Positions 16,661 through 24,267 of a stretch of 64,000 nucleotides of DNA are shown one piece after another; position 1 is the stretch's first letter, and each line of letters begins with the position of its first letter. The stretch is taken from assembly GCA_027483645.1 (NCBI GenBank), contig JAIXUD010000021.1:310001-374000 (forward strand). Direction: 5' to 3'. Below the pieces are notes generated by a model, which saw nothing but the letters and a program-made list of their open reading frames with translations, did not search any database and was not told the origin of the DNA. The DNA comes from Sphingobacteriales bacterium (lineage in GTDB: Bacteria; Bacteroidota; Bacteroidia; Chitinophagales; CAIOSU01). Both the position numbers and the translations under genes were made by a program.

Positions 16661-17692
16661 ATGTGCACCGTAACCTACCTACCCACTGGCGAAAACAACT
16701 ACATACTTACCAGTAACCGCGATGAATCGCCCGGTAGGCCAACCAGCCAACCCATAGTGCACGAGCGGAACGACGGGCTAAAGCTGCTATACCCTACTGA
16801 TGGTATGGCGGGCGGCTCATGGATAGCAGTAAGCAATACGGGCGCAACAGCCTGCCTGCTTAACGGGGCATTTGAGCGCCATGTGCGAAACCCACCTTAC
16901 CGCCGAAGCCGGGGCTTGGTACTAGTAGATGCCTTTGATTTCGAACGCTTTGAAGACTTTGTAGAGCAGTACAGCTTTAACCAGATAGAGCCCTTTACAC
17001 TCCTTTTTTTGACCAATGGGGTGGTACATGAGCTTCGTTGGGACGGCGAGCAAACACACTACCGCCTACCCGACCCAGCAGTGCCTCATATTTGGGCGTC
17101 GGCAACGCTATATACCCCAGAATATATAGCTAAAAGGGCTACTTGGTTTGAAGAATGGCTGAGTGCTTATAAATCATATTGGCCAAATGCAATTATTGAC
17201 TTTCACCATACTGGCGGAGAAGGTAGTAAGTATAATGATATTGTAATGAACCGCGAGGGTATAGTGCAAACAGTAAGTGTTACTTGCGCGGTGCGTACTT
17301 CAACTGGTTTTGAAATAATTTATGAGGACCTGCTAAAACGCAAAACCACAAAAAAATATTTCTATCCCAACTCCCCAGTTATTAAAGACCACCTGAGGCT
17401 GATAAGTAATGAACTGTACTTGCTAGAGCACAAAACGTTTATGGTAATTACAAAGAAAAATTTCCCCTACTTAAGTCAATATTTAGCAGGTTATTTAGCT
17501 GCTCTATCTCAAGTGGGCGGTCTTAACTACAATATCTTATTCTCAGAATGGCTTAGTAATCGTAAAAAAGGTCCTACCAATCTAATTTGGACGGCATACA
17601 TTGAAAAAATAATGGCTAAGGATAATGATGAAAAGGCTTTTGCTTTAACTATTGATAAATTGAAACAGTTTGTAGAAAGCTTTATTGTTTAA
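16661..17692 (+). CDS. TANGO2/NRDE family protein with an AT-rich C-terminal extension
   Basis: The protein begins MCTVTYLPTGENNYILTSNRDE, with the invariant Cys2 and the NRDE motif at residues 19-22 that define the TANGO2 (NRDE) family, whose fold is Ntn-hydrolase-like; eukaryotic members are implicated in acyl-CoA or heme handling. Further family blocks are GGSWIAVSNTGATACLLNG (residues 49-67) and RRSRGLVLVD. Usual members are about 240-260 residues; this one has 343. The last ~110 residues (from about KKYFYPNSPVIKDHLRL) match nothing I know, and the DNA there is clearly more AT-rich than the first half. An unusual extension or fusion is likely. It is convergent with coaE. Confidence 0.8.
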   Translation: MCTVTYLPTGENNYILTSNRDESPGRPTSQPIVHERNDGLKLLYPTDGMAGGSWIAVSNTGATACLLNGAFERHVRNPPYRRSRGLVLVDAFDFERFEDFVEQYSFNQIEPFTLLFLTNGVVHELRWDGEQTHYRLPDPAVPHIWASATLYTPEYIAKRATWFEEWLSAYKSYWPNAIIDFHHTGGEGSKYNDIVMNREGIVQTVSVTCAVRTSTGFEIIYEDLLKRKTTKKYFYPNSPVIKDHLRLISNELYLLEHKTFMVITKKNFPYLSQYLAGYLAALSQVGGLNYNILFSEWLSNRKKGPTNLIWTAYIEKIMAKDNDEKAFALTIDKLKQFVESFIV

Positions 17693-17781
17693 GCTAAAAA
17701 CCAGCAGATAACGTAACATTTGCTAACCTCCGCAATATAGTGGCCGTAAGGAAGATTCTATTTCCTATTTTACATCTGAAC

Positions 17782-18375
17782 TCATCCCCTCACCGCCAGC
17801 TCCATCAGTTCCGCGTGCACGGCCATCACTTGGGGTATTAGTTCTTGTCCATCGTTAGTAATGATGAAGTCGGCTAGTTCAATTTTCTTTTCCTCCGGCC
17901 ATTGGCTGTTGATGCGGGCCAGCACTTGCTCTTCGGTTACTTTGTCGCGGGCCATTACACGTTTCAGCCTCACATCTAGCGGGGCGGTTACCATCACTAT
18001 TTTATTAAGGGCTTTATAGGTGCCTACTTCAAATAGCAGTGCGGCTTCCCTCAAAGTGTAGGGTGCATCCAAGTGTTCCATTTGCCAGTTAACGGAGTCT
18101 TCGGCCACTGCGGGGTGCACTAAGCTGTTCAGTTTTTCAAGCTTGGCAGTATCATTAAATACCTTGGCTGCTAGCACGGGCCTATCCAATTGTCCGTTTT
18201 GGTAAATCTCTTCCCCAAAGGCCTCCTTTAGCGCGGCTACTAACTTTATATTATCGTGCATTAGAAGTTTGGCGCGGTCATCGGCATAATAGATGGGTAT
18301 GCCCAGCACCTCGAATATTTTGCAAACGGTAGTTTTACCGCTGCCTATGCCGCCTGTTATGCCTACTAGTAGCAT
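17782..18375 (-). CDS. coaE: Dephospho-CoA kinase CoaE
   Basis: A 197-residue P-loop kinase of normal length. Walker A is GGIGSGKT (residues 8-15); the YYADDRAK segment near residues 29-36 and the later REAALLFEVGTYKALNKIVMVTAP block are typical of CoaE. It phosphorylates the 3'-hydroxyl of dephospho-CoA, the last step of coenzyme A synthesis. Its ATG overlaps the stop of the upstream ybbR gene by one base (TGATG at 18377-18373 on the minus strand), and it closes the nusB-DUF1573-yajC-ybbR-coaE run. Confidence 0.95.
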   Translation of the reverse strand: MLLVGITGGIGSGKTTVCKIFEVLGIPIYYADDRAKLLMHDNIKLVAALKEAFGEEIYQNGQLDRPVLAAKVFNDTAKLEKLNSLVHPAVAEDSVNWQMEHLDAPYTLREAALLFEVGTYKALNKIVMVTAPLDVRLKRVMARDKVTEEQVLARINSQWPEEKKIELADFIITNDGQELIPQVMAVHAELMELAVRG

Positions 18376-19352
18376 CAGTTGTATACTATAAATTCAATGT
18401 TGCGCGGCTCATAGCCGTTAATCTTTATGTAGTCGGGGTAGCCGCTCAGCCGTACTTCCACAAAGCGGTCTTTCTTCATGTTCACTTTCTCAAAATCGGC
18501 AGTGGCTACTATGGTAGCAGTGCGGGCGGCTTCTAGGTTGCTCAATCCAACATGCACAAATACTTTTACCTTTTTAGGGTAAGGCGTTATCTTTTTATTG
18601 CGTGGCACATTAACCAGCTCAATATCAATCTCCCTAGTTATCTGTGTGTACGATTCAACTTCTATCGTATAATCCACCTCGTCCACAGCTAGTGTTACTG
18701 ATGTGTATTTAGGCTTTTGAAGTTTTACTTTGCCAGTGATGGTTTCTTTAATGTCGGTATGGTTTACTGGCTCGGTGTACCAAGCCATAAGCGTATCAAT
18801 TGTGCTGTGCGGACCGCTTACCAATACAGAGTCGGGGGCAGTGGTGGGCTTGGAGCGGCTTTCAAATTGCTTAGCAAAGGAAACGTTACCAGCCAACATT
18901 ACAGGCACTTTCTTCGATAGCTTTTCATCAAACTGCAAGAAAATAGTATCGGGGTAGAAATTCAATAACTTGTACCCTACTGGCATTTCGCCCGCCAATT
19001 CGTTTTGTAGATTTCTGGCCAATAAGTATGGAGTTGACTTATTCTCTCGGTAGGAAATAGGCAGGGTAATATCAATAATCCTAAACCTGGCCAGTATCAA
19101 TTTTATTCCTGTGGCGTTTACTAGCATCTCGCTCTTTCGTGGCAAGTCGCGCACAGGTACTCGGTTATCAGGCAGGTTGGAGTATACTAGGGTAACGGGT
19201 ACCCGCCAAGTATAAGTATCGCTGAGCTTAATGAGTAGCCATAAAAAAGCGGCGATACCCATGCAAAGCAGGAGTATCGCCGTATTTCGTGAAGTGCCAG
19301 CGGTACCGGTTTTTTTGGGTATTCGGTTTTCCGGTTCCTTTGGTGCTTCCAT
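18375..19352 (-). CDS. YbbR-like domain protein
   Basis: The start is taken as the ATG at 19352, 13 bases after the yajC stop, giving 325 residues beginning MEAPKEPENRIPKK. A single N-terminal membrane span (NTAILLLCMGIAAFLWLLIKL) is followed by YbbR-type beta repeats (VPVTLVYSNLPDNRVPVRDLP; VPVMLAGNVSFAKQF; REIDIELVNVPRNKKITPYPKKVKVFV). In Firmicutes YbbR (CdaR) partners the diadenylate cyclase. In Bacteroidota the protein is widespread next to coaE but its role is not settled, and no cyclase gene is adjacent. Confidence 0.8.
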   Translation of the reverse strand: MEAPKEPENRIPKKTGTAGTSRNTAILLLCMGIAAFLWLLIKLSDTYTWRVPVTLVYSNLPDNRVPVRDLPRKSEMLVNATGIKLILARFRIIDITLPISYRENKSTPYLLARNLQNELAGEMPVGYKLLNFYPDTIFLQFDEKLSKKVPVMLAGNVSFAKQFESRSKPTTAPDSVLVSGPHSTIDTLMAWYTEPVNHTDIKETITGKVKLQKPKYTSVTLAVDEVDYTIEVESYTQITREIDIELVNVPRNKKITPYPKKVKVFVHVGLSNLEAARTATIVATADFEKVNMKKDRFVEVRLSGYPDYIKINGYEPRNIEFIVYN

Positions 19353-19365
19353 AAATTTGAATTTA

Positions 19366-19743
19366 CTACTTTTCCTCGATAGCGGCAGTAGTTTCTTCCT
19401 TTTTGGCACTGACAGTTGCTGTAATGTTAACTGCTTTGGTAAAATCGAACGATATAGCCGACTTCTCCAATTTCAGTTTAGTATTAGCATCAACTTCGAT
19501 CAAAAACGAATCATCATTAACTTTAAGAATCCTGCCGTGGATACCGCCGATGGTGACAACTTTATCACCCTTCTTTAGATTATCCAAAAAAGTCTTCTGT
19601 TCCTTGGCTTTCTTTGACTGTGGGCGAATCATGAAAAAGTAGAAAACTACCATCACAAGTCCCATCATTATCAGCATGGCCGGATTAAAACCCGCGCCCT
19701 CTGGACCACCAGCCATCAAAAACAAACGCTGCATATCTATCAT
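19366..19743 (-). CDS. yajC: Preprotein translocase subunit YajC
   Basis: A 125-residue protein with one N-terminal membrane span (MLIMMGLVMVVFYFFMI) followed by the diagnostic RPQSKKAKEQKTFLDNLKKG and DKVVTIGGIHGRI blocks of YajC. It associates with SecDF/SecYEG in protein export. It lies 19 bases after the DUF1573 gene and 13 bases before the ybbR-like gene. Confidence 0.93.
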   Translation of the reverse strand: MIDMQRLFLMAGGPEGAGFNPAMLIMMGLVMVVFYFFMIRPQSKKAKEQKTFLDNLKKGDKVVTIGGIHGRILKVNDDSFLIEVDANTKLKLEKSAISFDFTKAVNITATVSAKKEETTAAIEEK

Positions 19744-19762
19744 CTCTTCAGGTCCTCTGTTA

Positions 19763-20266
19763 TTATTGAGCTGCTGGAGCTGCTGGGCCGCCTTCTACTT
19801 CACTGGTAATGTTCAGTACAGTAGTGCTTGGGTCAGTGTTGGCAGTAATGGTTACTTGCTTAGATTGAACACCAGATTTACCTTTGCTATCAAACTCAAC
19901 CTTGATTTCACCTTTGCCACCTGGAGGAATTGGCTCGGTTGGGTAGTAAGGAACGGTGCAACCGCAAGAACCTTTAGCATTGCTAATGATTAAGTCGTTG
20001 GTACCGGTGTTAGTGAAAACGAAAGTGTGTGATTTCTTATCACCTTCTTTGATTTTACCCCAGTTAACTTCCATTTCGTCGAATTTCACCGAAGTGGTTG
20101 GGCCTGTAGGTACGGCAGGGTCAGTAACAGCCGTGTTTGGATTGTTTACCGCGTCAGTGCTTACAGCCGTAGAATCAGTCGCTGGAGTAGTTCCATCACC
20201 TTCACCACTGTTGCATGATGCGAAGAAAAAGCCGCCAGCTAGCAACACTAAAAATGCTTTTTTCAT
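19763..20266 (-). CDS. DUF1573 lipoprotein
   Basis: A 167-residue lipoprotein (MKKAFLVLLAGGFFFASC, lipobox Cys18) with a Thr/Pro/Asp-rich spacer and one DUF1573 domain: VNWGKIKEGDKKSHTFVFTN, then NAKGSCGCTVPYYPTEPIPPG. The Cys-Gly-Cys pair and Ig-like fold are typical of DUF1573. Function is not known; it consistently sits between nusB and yajC in this phylum, so it may act in the envelope. A TAnnTTTG-type box is 37 bases upstream. Confidence 0.85.
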   Translation of the reverse strand: MKKAFLVLLAGGFFFASCNSGEGDGTTPATDSTAVSTDAVNNPNTAVTDPAVPTGPTTSVKFDEMEVNWGKIKEGDKKSHTFVFTNTGTNDLIISNAKGSCGCTVPYYPTEPIPPGGKGEIKVEFDSKGKSGVQSKQVTITANTDPSTTVLNITSEVEGGPAAPAAQ

Positions 20267-20302
20267 CTCTTGTAGATTTTGTTTTGATTAAGTTACAATG
20301 TG

Positions 20303-20310
20303 CAAATTTA
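20303..20310 (-). promoter_or_regulatory. Candidate -7 box (TAnnTTTG) upstream of the DUF1573-yajC-ybbR-coaE run
   Basis: On the minus strand TAAATTTG matches the Bacteroidota -7 consensus exactly, 36 bases before the DUF1573 ATG. A TTTG lies only 13 bases upstream, shorter than the usual 19-21, so the -33 element is uncertain. It implies that the run can be transcribed separately from nusB. Confidence 0.4.
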
Positions 20311-20324
20311 TAAAAACGCCGAAC

Positions 20325-20361
20325 AAAAAAGGCTGTTAGCGTATATTTATTAACCTTTTTT
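20325..20361 (-). terminator. Possible terminator at the nusB 3' end
   Basis: An 8-bp inverted repeat AAAAAAGG/CCTTTTTT with a 21-base loop overlaps the nusB stop codon; on the minus strand the second arm ends in a T run. The stem is mostly A-T pairs, so its strength is doubtful. Confidence 0.35.
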
Positions 20362-21301
20362 AACCCTGAAGGCCTCGGCCGCTCTTTTTTATGGCACCGC
20401 TCTCCTTCAACTCCTTCATTATTTTGTCCAAAATGCCGTTTACGAAGTCCTTACTTTTAGGTGTACTGTACAGTTTGGCTATCTCAATATACTCGTTGAT
20501 AGTCACTTTCACGGGTATCATCGGGAAGTAAAGTAGTTCGCATAGGGCCATCTTCATCAATATCATATCCAGTATGGCTATGCGCTCCATATCCCAGTTT
20601 TCCAACTTAGGCTCTATCAACGTAGAATATTGCGCTTGGTTATCTAAGGTAAACTGGAAAAGCTCCACTACAAATTCCCGGTCGTCCAGCTCAATATTAA
20701 GGTCAGCTATCTTGCTTAGGCTTTTGCCGATGGCATAATGATCGAAGAAATCGTTGATGCGGAAAGTAATTACCTGCTGGTCGTCAATCCAGTTGCTGTA
20801 TTGCTCCTCCAGGTGTTGGGTGAACATATCGCTAGGCAACAGTACCTTATTAAATAAGGTCTTAAGCGCCTTGGCGTGGTCTTTTACGGTAGGGTCGGGT
20901 ATGGCTAAGTACTCTTGGTATTCTTTAGTGGCAGCAAAATCACGGAAAAACTTGCGATCCGCATCATCCATATCGGTAAGGTGCAGATTGAATTTCTCCA
21001 GCTCGGTTTTAAAAGCGCGGTCAGTTTCCATTTCGCGTACCACTTCGTTGTTGGCCAAGCGTGTGTTGAAGTTTAGGTCTTCTGCACTCGGCAAGTGCTT
21101 GCCAGCCTTCATGTTGCCTTCCCTTTCGGCATAGCGTGCAATTCGGTAAGCGTAGTATATTATGTATAGGCCTGCCTCATAGGTTTGGTTTACGTTCTGC
21201 AACAAAGCCTTCTTAGCGGCAGGCACATTATTGAATGCGCCGCGCTCGTGGGCGTAAATAAACTGCATTACCTTTACGCGCAAATTCCGTCTGCTCAACA
21301 T
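20360..21301 (-). CDS. nusB: Transcription antitermination factor NusB
   Basis: A 313-residue NusB. It begins MLSRRNLRVKVMQFIYAHER, the conserved RNA-binding N-terminal helix, and ends with the NusB core (ERIAILDMILMKMALCELLYFPMIPVKVTINEYIEIAKLYSTPKSKDFVNGILDKIM region). It is about twice the E. coli length (139) because of a central insertion (residues ~35-190), usual in Bacteroidota. NusB binds boxA RNA with S10 (NusE) to support rRNA transcription. The gene leads the conserved minus-strand run down to coaE. Confidence 0.92.
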   Translation of the reverse strand: MLSRRNLRVKVMQFIYAHERGAFNNVPAAKKALLQNVNQTYEAGLYIIYYAYRIARYAEREGNMKAGKHLPSAEDLNFNTRLANNEVVREMETDRAFKTELEKFNLHLTDMDDADRKFFRDFAATKEYQEYLAIPDPTVKDHAKALKTLFNKVLLPSDMFTQHLEEQYSNWIDDQQVITFRINDFFDHYAIGKSLSKIADLNIELDDREFVVELFQFTLDNQAQYSTLIEPKLENWDMERIAILDMILMKMALCELLYFPMIPVKVTINEYIEIAKLYSTPKSKDFVNGILDKIMKELKESGAIKKSGRGLQG

Positions 21302-21833
21302 ACCGGCTGAAAATTAGAAAAGAACAATAGTGCTATCATCTTAGAGGGTGCAAAAGTCGGCATTATTTTATGGAAATGCAATTGTTTGTTGCAATGAATT
21401 GGCCTATTCAACCACAAAATACGCGAAGGATTGACCAAAAACGCTAAGGCACGGTGTGCAAGCAATGACTTTGCGGTAATAGCTTTCTGCATTCACAAAA
21501 ATAAACAAGTAAAGCGCTACGCAGAAACCGCAGTACACCAAATAAACCGCTAAGTATTTCCATGTATCAGCTTGATTTTTAGCATTTTTTACTCTAAATA
21601 TTTACCTGCACAAGATGAGCGTGTTATGTATATACTTACCGGTTTTACGGTGTTTATGCACCCTTCACAGCAACCAAAAATGGGCATAGGCGTATTAATG
21701 CATAATTACATTACCCAGAAAAGCTAAAACATAATAATAATAACAAGCGGGGATAAGATACTAGTAGTGAGAAAGAATAGCAGCGAGAGCGGCGAAAGAT
21801 AATGATGGGCTTTTCATGGTTGGTTGAACCAAT

Positions 21834-21865
21834 GGGCCATACTACCACGGGCGGTTGTATGGCCC
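21834..21865 (+). terminator. Terminator-like stem-loop with no upstream gene
   Basis: A 9-bp perfect inverted repeat GGGCCATAC/GTATGGCCC (21834-21842 and 21857-21865) is followed by TTGGTTATTTTT. No plus-strand gene lies within 500 bases upstream, so if it is a terminator it may end a small RNA or very short message. Confidence 0.4.
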
Positions 21866-21903
21866 TTGGTTATTTTTGGGTGGGGCGTTATTGAAATGCA
21901 TTA

Positions 21904-22401
21904 CGTCCGGAGGGCGTTGCCACTCCGCTAACATTATGGTGCCCCTTTGGGGCGTACCGTTCAATTAACGACTAACTGTGCTTTCCGTTGCTTACATAGG
22001 GCGGAATAGCCCTATGCTAAATACAAACCCGCTGGGGAACCCGCATTACGGTTCTCCCCAACTTGGTAATGCTGTTAAGTTAAGCACGAAATGTTTTTCA
22101 GGAAATGAGTGGTCTGACGGCTTTGATGAGTAGAGTCATGAACTTGCAATTTTAATCTAGGCTTTTGCCACAAGCGCCGTCCGAACACTTCTTTTCTGCA
22201 CATTGGAAGTTCCTAGGCGAAGCATTCGGACGACTAATTGGGAATAGAAGTAAGGACATATTATATTTCCATGCCCATCACACTGAAGTCGTCAGAGAGT
22301 TTATCCTGAGCTTTTGTCGAAGGGCTCCCAACTTCCTTACACCTTTAACTTAACTGTCCGCCCCAAGGGGGCATAGTAATTTTAGCGGAGCCCTCCGGAC
22401 G
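21904..22401. repeat. Inverted repeat (~50-bp arms) bracketing ~0.4 kb
   Basis: The left arm (21904-21957) carries CGTCCGGAGGGC, TCCGCTAA and GCCCCTTTGGGGCG in that order. The right arm (22356-22401) is its reverse complement with small gaps: GTCCGCCCCAAGGGGGC, TTAGCGGAGCCCTCCGGACG. Each arm can itself form a small hairpin at the GCCCC/GGGGC block. The enclosed DNA has no gene but holds the second GTCnGAC nested element and two other hairpins, so repeats are stacked inside repeats. Confidence 0.7.
22110..22297. repeat. Nested inverted-repeat element, GTCnGAC family, copy 2
   Basis: Outer arms GTGGTCTGACGGCTTT (22110-22125) and TGAAGTCGTCAGAG (22283-22296); inner arms GCCGTCCGAACACTTC (22176-22191) and GAAGCATTCGGACGAC (22219-22234, 14 of 16 complementary). 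The order and spacing of the four motifs parallel 5670-5917, although sequence between them is not conserved. Confidence 0.6.
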
Positions 22402-22480
22402 ATAGTTTGTCTAGATATTATTTTTAGTATTTTCTACTACATTATGTAGTTTTATCGAAGCGAATTACTATTTTTAATCC

Positions 22481-23779
22481 GTGAGCGAAGAACTAATCTA
22501 TTATATTTGGCAGCATCGGCTGTTCGACCATGGGGCGCTGTTGACGCGGGAGGGCGAGGCTATTGAGATAATGATGCCCGGCCAACGCAACAACGATGCA
22601 GGGCCAGACTTTACCAATGCCCGCATCCGTATTGGCGACACGCTTTGGGCTGGCAATGTGGAGATTCATCAAAAGAGCTCCGACTGGTTATACCACAAGC
22701 ACCAATACGACCCCAGCTTCGCCAACATCATCTTGCACGTGGTATATGAGGACGATAAGGCAGGCGTAACCGGTAGCCCCACCCTAGAGCTAAAAGGCCG
22801 CATACAGGAAAGCCTGCTGAGCCGCTACCACTATCTGCTGAACAACACGCAATGGATACCTTGCGAAAAGATGCTGCGTGATGTAGATGAGTTTACTTTT
22901 ACCCTGTGCCTGGAGCGTATGGTAATTGAGCGCCTTGAACAAAAGACGCTGGCCATTGAAGCCCTGCTGACTCGCAGCGTAAACAGTTGGGAAGAAACCA
23001 TGTACCAGCTTACAGCTCGCGGCTTTGGCTTGAAGGTGAACCGTGAGCCGTTTGAACTGCTAGCCTGTTCGCTACCGCTAAATATTATTGCCAAGCAAAA
23101 ACTTGATTTAGGGAGTATTGAAGCGCTACTGTTCGGGCAAGCGGGGATGCTCAACGACCAACCGCTAGATGAATACCAAGCCAAACTGCAACGGGAATAC
23201 CGCTATTTGCAGCACAAATACCAATTGCGCCCCATACAAAGCCATAGCTGGAAGTTTATGCGGTTGCGGCCCCCCTCCTTCCCTACTGTGAGGTTGGCGC
23301 AGTTTGCTATGCTGCTGCACCGCTCAGTACATTTGTTTAGTAAGGTACTGGAGATAAAAGGGCTGGACGATATTGAGGAGCTGTTTAAAGTTTCGACCTC
23401 TGAATATTGGGAAACGCACTACACCTTTGGTAAGGAAAGCCCGCGGAAGGTGAAGGAACTGGGCAGTGAAACGTTGCACTTGCTGGTGATCAATACCATA
23501 GCCCCTATCCTATTTACCTACGCAAGGCACAAAGGCGATATGGACCTTCAAGACCGTGCGCTGGAATGGCTGGAACAGATAAAGGCGGAGCAAAACGAGA
23601 TAACCAAACACTGGGCCGACCTGGGCCGGAAGTCAAAAAGTGCTTACGAAAGCCAAGCACTAATTCAACTAAAAAATGAGCATTGCGACCATAAAAAATG
23701 CTTAAACTGCGCTATTGGAAATAACTTATTGCGCAAACCAGTTGAAACAAGCATAGTAAATATCGCAACAATTGCTTAA
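22481..23779 (+). CDS. DUF2851 family protein
   Basis: A 432-residue protein starting at GTG. It is a DUF2851 member: MSEELIYYIWQHRLFDH, the MPGQRNNDAGPDFTNARIRIG block (about residues 30-50) and WAGNVEIHQKSSDW followed by NIILHVVYEDD. The N-terminal half has the look of a restriction-endonuclease-like fold (D...GPDF...E-I-H), noted for this family; function is unknown. The C-terminal end has a four-cysteine pattern (C...C-x2-C with HKKCLNCAIG) suggesting a metal site. It is followed immediately by two small PspC-like genes. Confidence 0.85.
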   Translation: MSEELIYYIWQHRLFDHGALLTREGEAIEIMMPGQRNNDAGPDFTNARIRIGDTLWAGNVEIHQKSSDWLYHKHQYDPSFANIILHVVYEDDKAGVTGSPTLELKGRIQESLLSRYHYLLNNTQWIPCEKMLRDVDEFTFTLCLERMVIERLEQKTLAIEALLTRSVNSWEETMYQLTARGFGLKVNREPFELLACSLPLNIIAKQKLDLGSIEALLFGQAGMLNDQPLDEYQAKLQREYRYLQHKYQLRPIQSHSWKFMRLRPPSFPTVRLAQFAMLLHRSVHLFSKVLEIKGLDDIEELFKVSTSEYWETHYTFGKESPRKVKELGSETLHLLVINTIAPILFTYARHKGDMDLQDRALEWLEQIKAEQNEITKHWADLGRKSKSAYESQALIQLKNEHCDHKKCLNCAIGNNLLRKPVETSIVNIATIA

Positions 23780-23789
23780 CTTCGTTTCT

Positions 23790-24008
23790 ATGCTGAATTT
23801 AAGGTCGTTTCTAGAAACTAGGTTCTTTGGGGTATGCAGCTACCTCGGCGACAAGCTATTAATGCCTTCTGGGCGCATCAGGCTGTTCTTTATATACAGC
23901 TCTTTTATTACTGTAGGCTCCCCGCTTATCATCTATCTCATTATGGCTTTCGTAATTAAGTTGCGCGATTACGTAAGAGGCCGCCGCAGCCCTGTTTGGG
24001 ATCTGTAA
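23790..24008 (+). CDS. Small PspC-domain-like membrane protein
   Basis: The start is the ATG at 23790 (72 residues, MLNLRSFLETRFFGVCSYLG); an in-frame TTG at 23772 overlaps the upstream stop. The protein carries one PspC-type unit: FGVCSYLGDKL, an amphipathic stretch, then the membrane span RLFFIYSSFITVGSPLIIYLIMAFVI. PspC domains respond to envelope stress in phage-shock systems. It is the first of two tandem tiny PspC-like genes; the second follows 24 bases later. Confidence 0.65.
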   Translation: MLNLRSFLETRFFGVCSYLGDKLLMPSGRIRLFFIYSSFITVGSPLIIYLIMAFVIKLRDYVRGRRSPVWDL

Positions 24009-24032
24009 GCCAATTTTCAAAATTATTTCCTC

Positions 24033-24203
24033 ATGATACCCGAAAAGAAAATACTAGGTGTTTGCGCTTGGCTATCGGTAAAGTTTGATATTGATCTTTC
24101 CACCTTGCGTCTCCTATTTGTTGCGGCAGCTATACTGGGCTTAGGTTCGCCTATCGTCATCTACCTGATTTTAGCAATAGTAAAACCTCAAAACGGAATT
24201 TAA
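24033..24203 (+). CDS. Minimal PspC-domain protein (56 residues)
   Basis: This very short gene reads MIPEKKILGVCAWLSVKFDI and continues with the span LRLLFVAAAILGLGSPIVIYLILAIV, ending KPQNGI. It is a complete PspC unit (GVCAWLSVKF in place of GVCGGLAEYF, then the LRLLFV...GSPIVIYLI span) and is clearly homologous to the preceding 72-residue protein (shared GVC and GSP-I-IYLI). The ATG at 24033 and TAA at 24201-24203 fit the frame. The pair probably forms small membrane regulators, possibly a heteromer; the target is unknown. Confidence 0.7.
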   Translation: MIPEKKILGVCAWLSVKFDIDLSTLRLLFVAAAILGLGSPIVIYLILAIVKPQNGI

Positions 24204-24228
24204 GAGCGCATAATTAATTAATACCCCT

Positions 24229-24260
24229 CAACCAATTAACCAATCAACCAATTAACCAAT
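24229..24260. repeat. Octamer tandem array (YAACCAAT) at a gene's 3' end
   Basis: Four contiguous 8-bp units (CAACCAAT, TAACCAAT, CAACCAAT, TAACCAAT) end 7 bases from the stop codon of the minus-strand gene at 24268. Related AACCAAT units occur at 63686-63729, also next to a stop codon. Confidence 0.75.
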
Positions 24261-24267
24261 TACTAAA

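Larger units (their letters stand above)
21302..22480. other. 1.2-kb gene desert between nusB and the DUF2851 gene
   Basis: No convincing gene lies here. The left half (21302-21830) is AT-rich and featureless apart from tiny frames; a 30-codon frame starting MMGFSWLVEP (about 21803-21895) spans the 21834 stem-loop but has no support. The right half is built of repeats: a stem-loop at 21834, a pair of long inverted arms at 21904-22401, two hairpins between them (21995-22016, CATAGGGC/GCCCTATG; 22033-22060, TGGGGAACC/GGTTCTCCCCA), the second GTCnGAC nested element, and a REP-like stretch (about 22300-22325, TATCCTGAGCTTTTGTCGAA) partly repeated at 34938-34960. Confidence 0.6.

Noticed and set aside
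19353-19409. Upstream start for the YbbR-like protein
   Set aside because: The extra 19 residues overlap the yajC coding region and are highly basic; the ATG at 19352 gives a normal start.
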